NCBI RefSeq assembly: GCF_030297555.1
Contig: NZ_AP028136.1
Span: forward strand, 1,674,001-1,738,000
Source: Polynucleobacter sp. HIN5
GTDB taxonomy: Bacteria > Pseudomonadota > Gammaproteobacteria > Burkholderiales > Burkholderiaceae
Direction: 5' to 3'
DNA: 64,000 nt
Below, one piece after another: positions 38,262 through 46,594 of the stretch; position 1 is the first letter of the stretch, and every line of letters begins with the position of its first letter. The position numbers and the translations under genes were made by a program. The notes beneath the pieces are model-generated. The model did no database searches. It was not told the origin of the DNA and saw only the letters and a program-made list of their open reading frames with translations.

Positions 38262-38642
38262 TTAGGCTGAAAAAGATGAGCCGCAACCACAGGTAGTGGT
38301 TGCGTTTGGGTTTTTGATCACAAACTGTGAACCGTTGATATCTTCTTTGTAGTCAATCTCCGCGCCCACAAGGTACTGAAAACTCATTGAATCGACCAAC
38401 AAGGTCACGCCGTTTTTTTCAAAACTGGTGTCATCCTCATTAACGGCGTCATCAAAAGTAAATCCATACTGAAATCCAGAACATCCTCCACCCTGAACAA
38501 AAACACGGAGCTTTAATTCAGGATTTCCTTCTTCGGCAATTAAGTCAGCAACCTTAGCGGCTGCACTATCCGTAAAAATCAACGGAACTGGTGGCTCAGC
38601 CATGGCTGAGTCTTGATCAACAGCGGTATTGGTAGCGGTCAT
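38262..38642 (-). CDS. erpA: iron-sulfur cluster insertion protein ErpA
   Basis: 126 residues of the A-type carrier fold. The three cluster cysteines are in [11 protein letters not shown] and the terminal TTCGCGSSF. ErpA delivers [4Fe-4S] clusters, for example to IspG/IspH and respiratory enzymes. Convergent with anmK (6 nt between stops); about 70 nt from argC, which is on the same strand. Confidence 0.92.
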   Translation of the reverse strand: MTATNTAVDQDSAMAEPPVPLIFTDSAAAKVADLIAEEGNPELKLRVFVQGGGCSGFQYGFTFDDAVNEDDTSFEKNGVTLLVDSMSFQYLVGAEIDYKEDINGSQFVIKNPNATTTCGCGSSFSA

Positions 38643-38710
38643 GATTACTCCCTTTTAGGCATCTATATTATTGATTGTAGGCTCTAATTCCCCTATTTGC
38701 ACAGGGTGAA

Positions 38711-39769
38711 TCATGGCATGAGGGCGATCTGCTCTAAGCCCATCGATTCAGGAAAGCCAAACATGATGTTTAGGCACTGGACACCTTGGCCTGACGCACC
38801 TTTTACCAAATTATCTTCAACCACCAAAATAACAAGAGTGTCACCACCGCCAGGCCGATGAACCGCAATCTTCATGCCATTACAGCCGCGCACCGAGCGG
38901 GTTTCTGGATGGCTTCCCGCCGGCATGACGTCCACGAAGGGCTCATTGGCATAAAAACCCTCATACACCGCCTGAAAGTCGACCGATCTACCCTCTGGTG
39001 TTAATTGAACGTATAAGGTTGAATGGATCCCCCGAATCATCGGGGTTAGATGAGGTACGAAGGTTAAGGCTACCTGATCATGCCCTGCAATGGCCTTCAA
39101 GCCTTGCGTAATCTCAGGTAAATGACGATGACCCTTAACAGCATACGCTTTGAAGTTATCGCTTGCCTCCGACAGCAAGGTAGCAATTTCGGCTTTACGG
39201 CCAGCGCCTGAAGTGCCAGATTTACAGTCGGCAATGATTCGTTGAGCATCAATGAGAGACTTTGAAAAGTTGTTCTTTGGCGATAGCAGTGGAGCGAGCC
39301 CTAACTGCACGGAGGTTGGATAGCAACCTGCCAAACCAACAACCCGAGCCTGCTTGATTTTCTCCCGATTGATTTCAGGCAAACCATAAACCGCCTCCTT
39401 CAGGATATCCGGGCATGCATGCGGCATCCCATACCATTGCTCAAAGACCTTGGTATCCTGAAGACGAAAGTCTGCAGCAAGATCCAATATCTTCACATTC
39501 GCTGCGAGTAGCTCTTTGGCCTGTGCCATTGCCACGCCGTGAGGGGTCGCAAAAAATACGGCGTCGCACTCCGTAAGCTTGGCATTTTCTGGAGTAGTAA
39601 ATTTCAAATCCACCCGATTACGTAAGGATGGAAACATTTCTGCAACCGCCATGCCAGCTTCGGATCGAGAGGTGATCGAGTGCAATTGGACCTGAGGATG
39701 TTGGGCCAAAAGGCGAAGCAATTCCACGCCCGTATACCCCGTGCCACCCACAATACCGACTTTAATCAT
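38711..39769 (-). CDS. argC: N-acetyl-gamma-glutamyl-phosphate reductase
   Basis: 352 residues, the long type 1 form. NADP site [18 protein letters not shown]; active-site cysteine in [14 protein letters not shown]; histidine region [10 protein letters not shown]. Third step of arginine synthesis. The ATG of MIKVGIVGG was chosen over an upstream in-frame ATG as the family starts there. A strong terminator separates it from rpsI. Confidence 0.95.
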   Translation of the reverse strand: MIKVGIVGGTGYTGVELLRLLAQHPQVQLHSITSRSEAGMAVAEMFPSLRNRVDLKFTTPENAKLTECDAVFFATPHGVAMAQAKELLAANVKILDLAADFRLQDTKVFEQWYGMPHACPDILKEAVYGLPEINREKIKQARVVGLAGCYPTSVQLGLAPLLSPKNNFSKSLIDAQRIIADCKSGTSGAGRKAEIATLLSEASDNFKAYAVKGHRHLPEITQGLKAIAGHDQVALTFVPHLTPMIRGIHSTLYVQLTPEGRSVDFQAVYEGFYANEPFVDVMPAGSHPETRSVRGCNGMKIAVHRPGGGDTLVILVVEDNLVKGASGQGVQCLNIMFGFPESMGLEQIALMP

Positions 39770-39805
39770 GCTCTTCTCCATTGCCACTGATCAATAGACA
39801 AATTG

Positions 39806-39836
39806 TATAAAAATAAAGGGCCGCATAAGCGGCCCC
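39806..39836 (-). terminator. intrinsic terminator of rplM-rpsI
   Basis: On the minus strand a GC-rich stem GGGCCGC / GCGGCCC with a TTAT loop (39835-39818) is followed by TTTATTTTT. It lies about 20 nt after the rpsI stop and ends the ribosomal protein operon before argC. Confidence 0.85.
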
Positions 39837-39857
39837 TTCCAGACATTTCGGTGTCGC

Positions 39858-40250
39858 TTAACGCTTACTAAATTGCTTACGACGGCGAGCGCCGTGTAAA
39901 CCAACTTTCTTACGCTCAACCTCACGAGCATCACGAGTGACTAATCCAGCTTTTGACAGAGTTGGCTTAAGTGCCGCATCATAGTCAATCAGCGCACGGG
40001 TTACACCATGACGCACGGCACCAGCTTGGCCGGTCTCCCCGCCACCGCTAACGTTCACTTGAATATCAAATGTGGTTAGATTGCTGGTCAACGCTAAAGG
40101 CTGACGAGCGATCATCCGCGAAGTCTCACGAGCAAAATAAGCGTCAATGGGCTTGCCATTCACGGTAATCTCACCTTTACCTGATTTAATGAAGACGCGA
40201 GCCACTGAGCTCTTGCGACGTCCTGTTCCGTAGTTCCAATTTCCGTACAT
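39858..40250 (-). CDS. rpsI: 30S ribosomal protein S9
   Basis: 130 residues. [15 protein letters not shown] near the start and the basic tail [14 protein letters not shown], which reaches the P-site tRNA, are diagnostic. Follows rplM by 9 nt. Confidence 0.98.
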   Translation of the reverse strand: MYGNWNYGTGRRKSSVARVFIKSGKGEITVNGKPIDAYFARETSRMIARQPLALTSNLTTFDIQVNVSGGGETGQAGAVRHGVTRALIDYDAALKPTLSKAGLVTRDAREVERKKVGLHGARRRKQFSKR

Positions 40251-40259
40251 ATCGCTTCC

Positions 40260-40688
40260 TTAAATCTCTAAAGGTTTAGGCTGTTGAGCCGTGTGGGGAT
40301 GCGTAGCATCGCCATAGACTTTGAGCTTCTTGATCATGGCATAGCCAAGGGGGCCTTTGGGCAACATGCCTTTTACGGCCTTCTCAAGAGCGCGCGCTGG
40401 AAAGCGAGCTTGCATCTTGTCAAAGTTGGTCGAGCTAATACCACCAGGATAGCCACTATGACGGTAATAAATCTTATTAAGTCCCTTACTTCCAGTGACA
40501 CGAAGTTTGGACGAATTGATGACGACAATAAAATCGCCAGTATCGACGTGAGGGGTAAATTCGGGTTTGTGCTTGCCGCGTAGACGGAGTGCCACTTCAC
40601 TGGCGACACGACCGAGGACTTTGTCCGTAGCGTCAATCACGAACCACTCGCGCTTTACCTCATGCGGTTTTGCGGAAAAGGTTTTCAT
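40260..40688 (-). CDS. rplM: 50S ribosomal protein L13
   Basis: 142 residues, the same length as in E. coli. Start at [37 protein letters not shown] and [12 protein letters not shown] are characteristic. An in-frame ATG four codons upstream is less likely. First gene of rplM-rpsI. Its promoter must lie between 40689 and the small RNA terminator at 40844. Confidence 0.98.
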   Translation of the reverse strand: MKTFSAKPHEVKREWFVIDATDKVLGRVASEVALRLRGKHKPEFTPHVDTGDFIVVINSSKLRVTGSKGLNKIYYRHSGYPGGISSTNFDKMQARFPARALEKAVKGMLPKGPLGYAMIKKLKVYGDATHPHTAQQPKPLEI

Positions 40689-40843
40689 GATTACTTTCAA
40701 ATTGTTTGGTCAACACACTCCAACTCAGAAATCGCACTTTGGCTCCGCTTATGCTTGCAGGCTCGCAGATCAAACTTCTCAATTGGTCCAACAAATTACC
40801 GCTGACCGAATCGGTAATTCAGTAAAGCATTGAATTGTATATC

Positions 40844-40965
40844 AAAAAAAACCCGGGAATCAATCCCGGGTTGAAATCCACCAATGTTTGGGTGGAGGAG
40901 ACATCAGTAGAATGCAAACTTGATTTGTAAAAAACGACTTTTAGTAAATCAAGGTTGACATCAAT
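40844..40965 (-). ncRNA. candidate small RNA with anti-Shine-Dalgarno tract
   Basis: No protein gene occupies 40689-41104. On the minus strand a near-consensus sigma70 promoter (see its entry) predicts a start at A40965. The predicted RNA is about 120 nt: an A/U-rich 5' part, then UGUCUCC (40903-40897), a first hairpin (TCCACC / GGTGGA, loop of 8, 40896-40877), and an intrinsic terminator hairpin with a U-run. UGUCUCC is the complement of GGAGACA, a ribosome-site type used here, for example GGGAGACA before ssb. It lies unpaired just before the first hairpin, as in known anti-Shine-Dalgarno small RNAs. Prediction only. It could instead be a long leader or attenuator for rplM, but the full terminator speaks against it. 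Confidence 0.55.
40851..40872 (-). terminator. intrinsic terminator of the candidate small RNA
   Basis: On the minus strand AACCCGGGA / TCCCGGGTT form a 9-bp stem with a 5-nt loop, followed by eight T (40851-40844). Orientation is clear because the T-run is only on this side. There is no minus-strand protein gene upstream for it to terminate. Confidence 0.85.
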
Positions 40966-40971
40966 GAAGAG

Positions 40972-41000
40972 ATTTTAGGACTAAATCTTGTGCATTGCAA
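40972..41000 (-). promoter_or_regulatory. sigma70 promoter of the candidate small RNA
   Basis: Minus strand: TTGCAA (41000-40995), exactly 17 nt, TAAAAT (40977-40972), then an A at the +1 distance (40965). Each hexamer matches five and four or more consensus bases with ideal spacing. It points away from the osmC gene at 41105 and toward the terminator at 40851. Confidence 0.6.
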
Positions 41001-41104
41001 GAAAAAATTTGGGTTTACCCTATCTTTTATATAAGACTTACAGAGCCACTTTTTGATATAACGTATTGATTTAAATAGAAATATTATTATTTGAGGATTT
41101 TTAT

Positions 41105-41530
41105 ATGATGGAATGCAAAATAAACTGGTTGCCTGATGCTGGGATGGCGTTTATGGCTCAGACGGGTACAGGCCATATCCTCAATATGGATGGTGCCCCC
41201 GAGGCTGGCGGGAATAACTTAGCGCCTCGCCCGATGGAGCTCTTACTGGCAGGGGCCGGCGGTTGTACAGCCTTTGATGTGGTTTTAATCCTACAGCGCT
41301 CCCGTCAAGCCGTGAGCGGCTGTGAGGTGTCTGTAAAAGCGGAGCGCGCAGAATCCGATCCGAAGGTATTCACCAAAATAAATCTACATTTTTTGGTGAA
41401 GGGCTCAAACTTAGATCCTAGTAAGGTGGAGCGGGCGATTGCGCTATCTCACGACAAGTATTGCTCAGCCACTGCAATGCTTGGCAAAACAGCTGAAATT
41501 ACCTATAGCTTTGAAGTAGTGCAGAGTTAA
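41105..41530 (+). CDS. OsmC family protein (second copy)
   Basis: 141 residues of the OsmC/YhfA branch. Redox cysteines are in GAGGCTAFDVVLIL and SHDKYCSATAML. Only distantly like the OsmC protein at 9546, so they are different subfamilies. Two ATG codons stand in tandem at 41105 and 41108 with GAGGA about 8 nt before. Its last ten bases, including the stop codon, lie within the P1 helix region of the convergent rnpB gene. Confidence 0.85.
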   Translation: MMECKINWLPDAGMAFMAQTGTGHILNMDGAPEAGGNNLAPRPMELLLAGAGGCTAFDVVLILQRSRQAVSGCEVSVKAERAESDPKVFTKINLHFLVKGSNLDPSKVERAIALSHDKYCSATAMLGKTAEITYSFEVVQS

Positions 41531-41827
41531 CCGATAAGCCGGATTCTGTCGCCCTAATTTGCATTAAGGGGCAATCATTCCTCTAGGCCTGCAGTTACCT
41601 GCAGGCTCAAGCTCCCTACCCGCAAACTCGACGGGCCATGTCAACATTTGCTTACTTGGGATTGCTCCGAGTGGAGGTTGCCGCGTTTCACCGTAACTCA
41701 ATACGCTCGTCTCTGTGGCCCTATTCCGCACGTCACCGTGGATGGCTGTTAGCCAACACCCTGCCCTATGGAGTCCGGACTTTCCTCTCCTTTCTTACGA
41801 AAGCAGCGATTGCCTAGTTAACTCTGC
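41521..41827 (-). ncRNA. rnpB: RNase P RNA (bacterial type A)
   Basis: The minus strand contains the invariant block GAGGAAAGTCCGGACTCCAT, followed by AGGGCAGGGTG, and near the 3' end ACAGAATCCGGCTTAT, all hallmarks of RNase P RNA. The ends were set from helix P1: GCAGAGTTAAC at 41827-41817 pairs with GTTAACTCTGC ending at 41521, giving about 307 nt. A -10 box TAGACT (41839-41834) stands 6 nt before the 5' end; the -35 is weak. It is the catalytic RNA that trims tRNA 5' ends. It overlaps the convergent osmC stop codon by 10 nt. Confidence 0.95.
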
Positions 41828-41867
41828 GATGACAGTCTAAACGAGGAAAGGAATTTGTACTGCTAAA

Positions 41868-42920
41868 TTATTGGGCGATGGACCAGCCAATCGTTTCACC
41901 CGCACGCAAAGGCACCAGAATCGACTCTCCCATAGGGTACTCAAATGGTACAGTCTGCGGTTGATTAATCAGAGTAATTGTTTCTGTATGTCGTGGTAAG
42001 CCGTAATAGTCAGCACCAAAATGACTGGCAAATCCCTCGAGTCGATCCAGTTTTCCAACACTATCAAAAGCCTCTGCATAGAGACCCAGTGCATTGTGCG
42101 CGGTATAGCACCCAGCACACCCACAACCACTCTCCTTGTCACCTTTTGGATGCGGAGCGCTATCCGTTCCCAAGAAGAAGCGTGGGTTACCGCTAGTTGC
42201 CATTTCCACTAATGCAACTCGATGCTCCTCGCGCTTTAAAACAGGTAAGCAATAGTGGTGGGGACGAATACCGCCAGTAAACAAACTATTCCGATTCATG
42301 AGTAAATGGTGAGCTGTAATCGTTGCAGCTAAGGTTTTCTTACCATCGGTATTCGCATCACGCACATAGTGGGCCGCCTGCTTAGTGGTAATGTGCTCAA
42401 ACACGATACGTAATTCTGGAAAGTGCTTGCGAATGGGGTCTAAGATACGATCAATAAAAACAGCTTCACGATCAAAGATATCAATCGCCTGCTCAGTAAC
42501 TTCACCATGAATCAATAAGGGTACTGAATAACGCTGCATCGCCTCTAGAGCTGGATATGCTTTTTTAATATCCGTGACACCGCCATCACTATTCGTTGTG
42601 GCGCCTGCGGGATATAACTTAAATCCAATAATACCGTTCTCGCTCGCTTTTTTGACCTCGTTCGCTGACGTGTTGTCTGTGAGATATAAGGTCATGAGGG
42701 GAGAGAAGTGGGTAATCCCTAGCCGCTTTAATACCACCTGAATCCGAGCCTCATAGGCTTTGGCTAAATCAACCGTGGTAACCGGTGGCTTCAGATTGGG
42801 CATGATGATTGCGCGCCCAAATTGAGCAGCAGTATGCGCTAAGACATCATTTAAGACAGCGCCATCTCGGACATGCAAATGCCAATCATCTGGGCGCGTG
42901 ATGGTAAGCGTTCTGTTCAT
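41868..42920 (-). CDS. pyrC: dihydroorotase (class II, E. coli type)
   Basis: 350 residues. Metal site DDWHLHVRDG, carbamylated lysine region IIGFKLYPAGATTNSD, LLIHGEV, TAHHLLMNR and FLGTDSAPHP. Closes the ring in pyrimidine synthesis. Follows gckA after 2 nt. Only a short space (40 nt) holding the rnpB promoter separates it from rnpB, so read-through into rnpB is possible. Confidence 0.96.
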   Translation of the reverse strand: MNRTLTITRPDDWHLHVRDGAVLNDVLAHTAAQFGRAIIMPNLKPPVTTVDLAKAYEARIQVVLKRLGITHFSPLMTLYLTDNTSANEVKKASENGIIGFKLYPAGATTNSDGGVTDIKKAYPALEAMQRYSVPLLIHGEVTEQAIDIFDREAVFIDRILDPIRKHFPELRIVFEHITTKQAAHYVRDANTDGKKTLAATITAHHLLMNRNSLFTGGIRPHHYCLPVLKREEHRVALVEMATSGNPRFFLGTDSAPHPKGDKESGCGCAGCYTAHNALGLYAEAFDSVGKLDRLEGFASHFGADYYGLPRHTETITLINQPQTVPFEYPMGESILVPLRAGETIGWSIAQ

Positions 42921-42922
42921 GG

Positions 42923-44272
42923 TCAGTCGATCAAAATCATTCGAAAATCATTCACATTGGTTAAGGTCGGGCCTGTATGAACTAGGGTATTTAGTTCAGC
43001 AAAGAAACCGTAACAATCATGCGATTGTTGAAAGCGACCGGCACGCAAGTCTTTCTCTTGAGCATTCAACCGTACTTCAGGGGTGAACCACGCACCTGCA
43101 TTTTTTTCACTTCCATCGATGCCATCCGTATCAGCGGCAATAGCAGATAGCGTCTTTAGGTCAGAAGTCGCTGCAAATAAAGATAAGAGAAACTCTGAAC
43201 AACGGCCGCCGCGCCCGTCGGTCCCGGGTGGCAAAGTAACTGTGCACTCCCCACCTGAAATGAGTGCCACGGGGAGTTTCCCCCAACTGGCATGATGGGC
43301 TAACTCACGTGCGATCCCCGCGTGCACAAGACCAACGTCTTTAGCTTCACCGGTTATCGTATCCCCCAGAATAATGGCAGTGTATCCAAGGCCTTTGCAA
43401 TATTGCGCAGCAGCCTCAAGACTGCGATGTGCCGTTGCAATCACATGGTTGCGCAGGGGATAGCAATGTTGATCAATGTCCGCTTGCTTTAAGGTTTCTG
43501 GGATCTCACCCACCAGTCCTTTTTGCAAATGGGTTAATACGGAAGCTGGAATACTTCGTTCATCCAAATGGTATTTCGCGAAAATCTGTAATGCATCACC
43601 ATAACTTGAGTAATCAGCTGCACATGGCCCACTCGCGATGTCCGCTGGATGATCGCCAGTAACATCTGAAATGAGCAAAGCCTCAACCAGGGCGCCGCGC
43701 GAAAGAGCAGCACGCGCCAAATTACCGCCCAAGATGGCTGATAAATGTTTGCGGACGATATTCATCTCCTCAATCGGCGCACCGCTATTGAGTAAAGCTT
43801 CGGTGGTCTTGCGCATGTCGTCGATCGTAATTCCTGGCTGCGGCAAAGTTAATAAACTCGAACCGCCACCAGAAACAAGCGCAATCAGAGTATCCCCAGC
43901 TTGTAAGGTACTAACCAAGCGCAATACTTCTGCAGCAGCATCCATTCCAGCCTGATCAGGTACCGGATGACCGGCCTCAACGATCTTGATCTGTTGCGTA
44001 GGTGATGCATGGCCATAACGAGTGACCACTAAGCCATCAATGGATGCATTTGGCCAATGGGTTTTGGCATAGGCCTCTAAAGCACTTGCCATCGCAGCAC
44101 TTGCCTTACCTGCGCCAACGACAAGACACCGACCTTGCGGAGCCTTACCCTCAGGAAAAATTTTGGCAAGATACTCTGGAACGATTTTCTTAGGATCCGC
44201 AACAGCGAGTGCCGCCGCGAACGCGCCCTCTAAATGCAGCTGACGACTTGAGGGGGGCTGTGTGGTTTGCAT
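42923..44272 (-). CDS. glycerate 2-kinase (MOFRL family)
   Basis: 449 residues. N-terminal DUF4147 domain (GRCLVVGAGKASAAMASALE, GHPVPDQAG, ALVSGGGSSLL, EEMNIVRKHLSAILGG) and C-terminal MOFRL domain (ISGGECTVTLPPGTDGRGGRCSEF, AADTDGIDG). This is the TtuD/GckA type, which phosphorylates glycerate to 2-phosphoglycerate. It ties glyoxylate or tartronate use to glycolysis, though no glyoxylate carboligase gene is near. Confidence 0.9.
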   Translation of the reverse strand: MQTTQPPSSRQLHLEGAFAAALAVADPKKIVPEYLAKIFPEGKAPQGRCLVVGAGKASAAMASALEAYAKTHWPNASIDGLVVTRYGHASPTQQIKIVEAGHPVPDQAGMDAAAEVLRLVSTLQAGDTLIALVSGGGSSLLTLPQPGITIDDMRKTTEALLNSGAPIEEMNIVRKHLSAILGGNLARAALSRGALVEALLISDVTGDHPADIASGPCAADYSSYGDALQIFAKYHLDERSIPASVLTHLQKGLVGEIPETLKQADIDQHCYPLRNHVIATAHRSLEAAAQYCKGLGYTAIILGDTITGEAKDVGLVHAGIARELAHHASWGKLPVALISGGECTVTLPPGTDGRGGRCSEFLLSLFAATSDLKTLSAIAADTDGIDGSEKNAGAWFTPEVRLNAQEKDLRAGRFQQSHDCYGFFAELNTLVHTGPTLTNVNDFRMILID

Positions 44273-44287
44273 CTACCCATTTTAAGC

Positions 44288-46138
44288 CTAATTATCAATG
44301 GCTTGATCAGGGTCAATCGGTGCGTTTTCTTGTAATTGCCACATGGAGGCATAGCGGCCATTGGACTCTAAAAGTTCATAATGCGTGCCGCGTTCAATGA
44401 TTTGCCCATGATCCATCACTAGGATTTGGTCGGCATGAACCACGGTTGACAGTCGATGGGCAATGATTAATGTGGTCCGATTTTTTGCCAAATTAAATAA
44501 TTCTTCCTGAAAGGCGCGCTCGGTCCTTGAATCGAGGGCAGAAGTCGCTTCATCAAAAATCAATAAAGCAGGCTTTTTTAAGAGTGTGCGAGCGATCGCA
44601 ACCCGTTGCTTCTCGCCACCGGAAAGCTTGAGTCCACGTTCACCCACGGGGGTGTCGTACCCCTCTGGCAGATGTTCAATAAACTGGCTCATCTGTGCGG
44701 CACGCGCCGCCTCCACAATTGCCTCACGACTTGCTTGTGGACTTCCATAGGCAATGTTGTAGGCAATCGTGTCATTGAACAAGACGGTGTCTTGAGGAAC
44801 AATACCAATCACTTTGCGCAGGCTGGCTTGCTCCACATCTTGAATATTTTGGCCATCCAATAGAATCGCGCCTGACTGCACATCGTAGAAGCGAAAGAGG
44901 AGTCTCGCCAAGGTACTTTTGCCAGCCCCACTTTGCCCAACTACCGCAGTAATGGTCCCAGCTGGAATCGTAAAACTCAAATCCTTCAAAATCTCACGCT
45001 TCTTGTTATACGAAAAATAGACATGTTCAAACCGAACCTCGGGACCCTTAGCAAAATCCCGGATAAGTAAAGGCTTGGCATCTTTAGAGTCTTTAATTTC
45101 TTGATCTTCATTCAAAAGCGTGAACATATGATCCATATCAGTGATCGACTGCTTCATTTCGCGATAGATCACACCCAAAAAATTTAAGGGGATGTATAGC
45201 TGAATCATGAGCGTATTCACAAGCACTAAATCACCTAAGGTCATCGATCCATCGACCACGCCCTGAGTGGCTCGCCATAGAATTAAGACTAAGCCAACCG
45301 CAATAATGGCCTGCTGGCCTAGATTGAGGATGGCTAAGGATTGTTGAGAGAGGATCGCAGCAGACTGGTAATGTTTGAGATTTTCGTCGTAGCGACGCGC
45401 TTCAAAATGCTCATTTCCAAAATACTTCACGGTTTCAAAGTTAATTAAGGAATCAATCGCACGTTGATTGGCTTTCGAATCCATCTCATTCATCGTTCGC
45501 CGATAATGGGTGCGCCATTCGGTTACCTTGATCGTATAAAAAATATAAACGACTAATGCAACAAAGGTAATGATTGCAAACCAAATATCGTAGTTATAAG
45601 CGAAATATGCCAACACCAAAGCGAATTCAATCATGGTTGGCAAAATACTGTAGAGCGAGAATGAAACCAGAGTTTGAATACCGCGTGTGCCACGTTCGAT
45701 ATCGCGACTCACTCCGCCGGTCTGGCGACCCAAATGAAACTGTAAGCTCAAGGCATGCAAATGCTCAAATACTTGTAACGCAATCTTGCGCACAGCACTT
45801 TGGGTCACTTTTGCAAAAAGTAATTCGCGTAACTCAGAAAACAACGAAGCAAGTAAGCGTAAGGCACCGTATCCCACAATCAGGCCAGCAGGAACGATTA
45901 AATAACTTTGCAAAGAACCGGGTTTGATGTTCATGGCATCAATCAGGTCCTTTAAAACAATTGGGACGCCCAAGTTAGCAAATTTGGCCGCCACTAAGCA
46001 CAACATGGCAAAGAGAACCCGAAAGCGATGCTCAAACAGATATGGCAAAAGATCTTTAATGACTTGCCAATCCGAACGATTAGCGGCTCGCTTGATGGGC
46101 AGCATGCCACCCGATGGCTGGTTCTGAGCGCCTCTCAT
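44288..46138 (-). CDS. Atm1-type ABC exporter (fused permease/ATPase)
   Basis: 616 residues. Six-helix membrane domain (about 30-330) then an ATPase: Walker A GQSGAGKSTLA, signature LSGGEKQRVAIA, Walker B LLIFDEATSALD. VTQSAVRKIALQVFEHLHALSL and FHLGRQTGGVSRDIERGTRGI are typical of the Atm1/ABCB7/HMT1 group. These export glutathione-linked sulfur or metal species. Functions as a homodimer in the inner membrane. Its ATG overlaps the nudB stop (ATGA), which fixes the start. Confidence 0.9.
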   Translation of the reverse strand: MRGAQNQPSGGMLPIKRAANRSDWQVIKDLLPYLFEHRFRVLFAMLCLVAAKFANLGVPIVLKDLIDAMNIKPGSLQSYLIVPAGLIVGYGALRLLASLFSELRELLFAKVTQSAVRKIALQVFEHLHALSLQFHLGRQTGGVSRDIERGTRGIQTLVSFSLYSILPTMIEFALVLAYFAYNYDIWFAIITFVALVVYIFYTIKVTEWRTHYRRTMNEMDSKANQRAIDSLINFETVKYFGNEHFEARRYDENLKHYQSAAILSQQSLAILNLGQQAIIAVGLVLILWRATQGVVDGSMTLGDLVLVNTLMIQLYIPLNFLGVIYREMKQSITDMDHMFTLLNEDQEIKDSKDAKPLLIRDFAKGPEVRFEHVYFSYNKKREILKDLSFTIPAGTITAVVGQSGAGKSTLARLLFRFYDVQSGAILLDGQNIQDVEQASLRKVIGIVPQDTVLFNDTIAYNIAYGSPQASREAIVEAARAAQMSQFIEHLPEGYDTPVGERGLKLSGGEKQRVAIARTLLKKPALLIFDEATSALDSRTERAFQEELFNLAKNRTTLIIAHRLSTVVHADQILVMDHGQIIERGTHYELLESNGRYASMWQLQENAPIDPDQAIDN

Positions 46139-46593
46139 CGTGTCAACTGAGAGGAATCGTTATAAAACTGCAAAATGGCATCCCGATTGGTATGAGAAAA
46201 ACACTTTTGTGCAGCCTCTTGATACGGCAGCCAAACATACTGCAGGTGCTCCCGAGGAGCTAACCGAATTGCAGCATTTGCTGGAACCTCCAAAGCAAAC
46301 CAGTGCTCCGTATTGCGCTCTACCCCCGGGGGATAGCGATGACGCCACCCTGGATAAATCTCATACTGCACAGCGTGATGAAGATTTTGTAGGGAGCCTA
46401 AAGGCAAGGCTTGGACGTCAATACCCGTCTCTTCGGCCACCTCTCGAATTGCAGCGCTCTCGAATGGCTCATCGATAAAATCAAGGCTACCAGTAACGGA
46501 TTGCCAAAATCCTGGCCGATCTGCCCGCTCGAGCAGGAGGACTTCCCGATTTCTGTTATGAATAAGGACTAAAACCGAAATCGGGATTTTCAA
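46135..46593 (-). CDS. nudB: dihydroneopterin triphosphate pyrophosphatase NudB
   Basis: 152 residues from a TTG start right after the aspS stop. NudB proteins usually begin with MKIP(I/E)SVLV, and here TTG-AAA-ATC-CCG encodes that start; an ATG at 46653 would add 20 unlike residues and overlap aspS. The Nudix box is GSLDFIDEPFESAAIREVAEETG. It removes pyrophosphate in folate synthesis. It is coupled to the downstream ABC exporter by an ATGA overlap. Confidence 0.85.
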   Translation of the reverse strand: MKIPISVLVLIHNRNREVLLLERADRPGFWQSVTGSLDFIDEPFESAAIREVAEETGIDVQALPLGSLQNLHHAVQYEIYPGWRHRYPPGVERNTEHWFALEVPANAAIRLAPREHLQYVWLPYQEAAQKCFSHTNRDAILQFYNDSSQLTR

Positions 46594-46594
46594 A

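Noticed and set aside
38245..38275. Hairpin between anmK and erpA stops
   Set aside because: Only four paired bases (GCCT/AGGC) with a long loop; too weak to be called a terminator.
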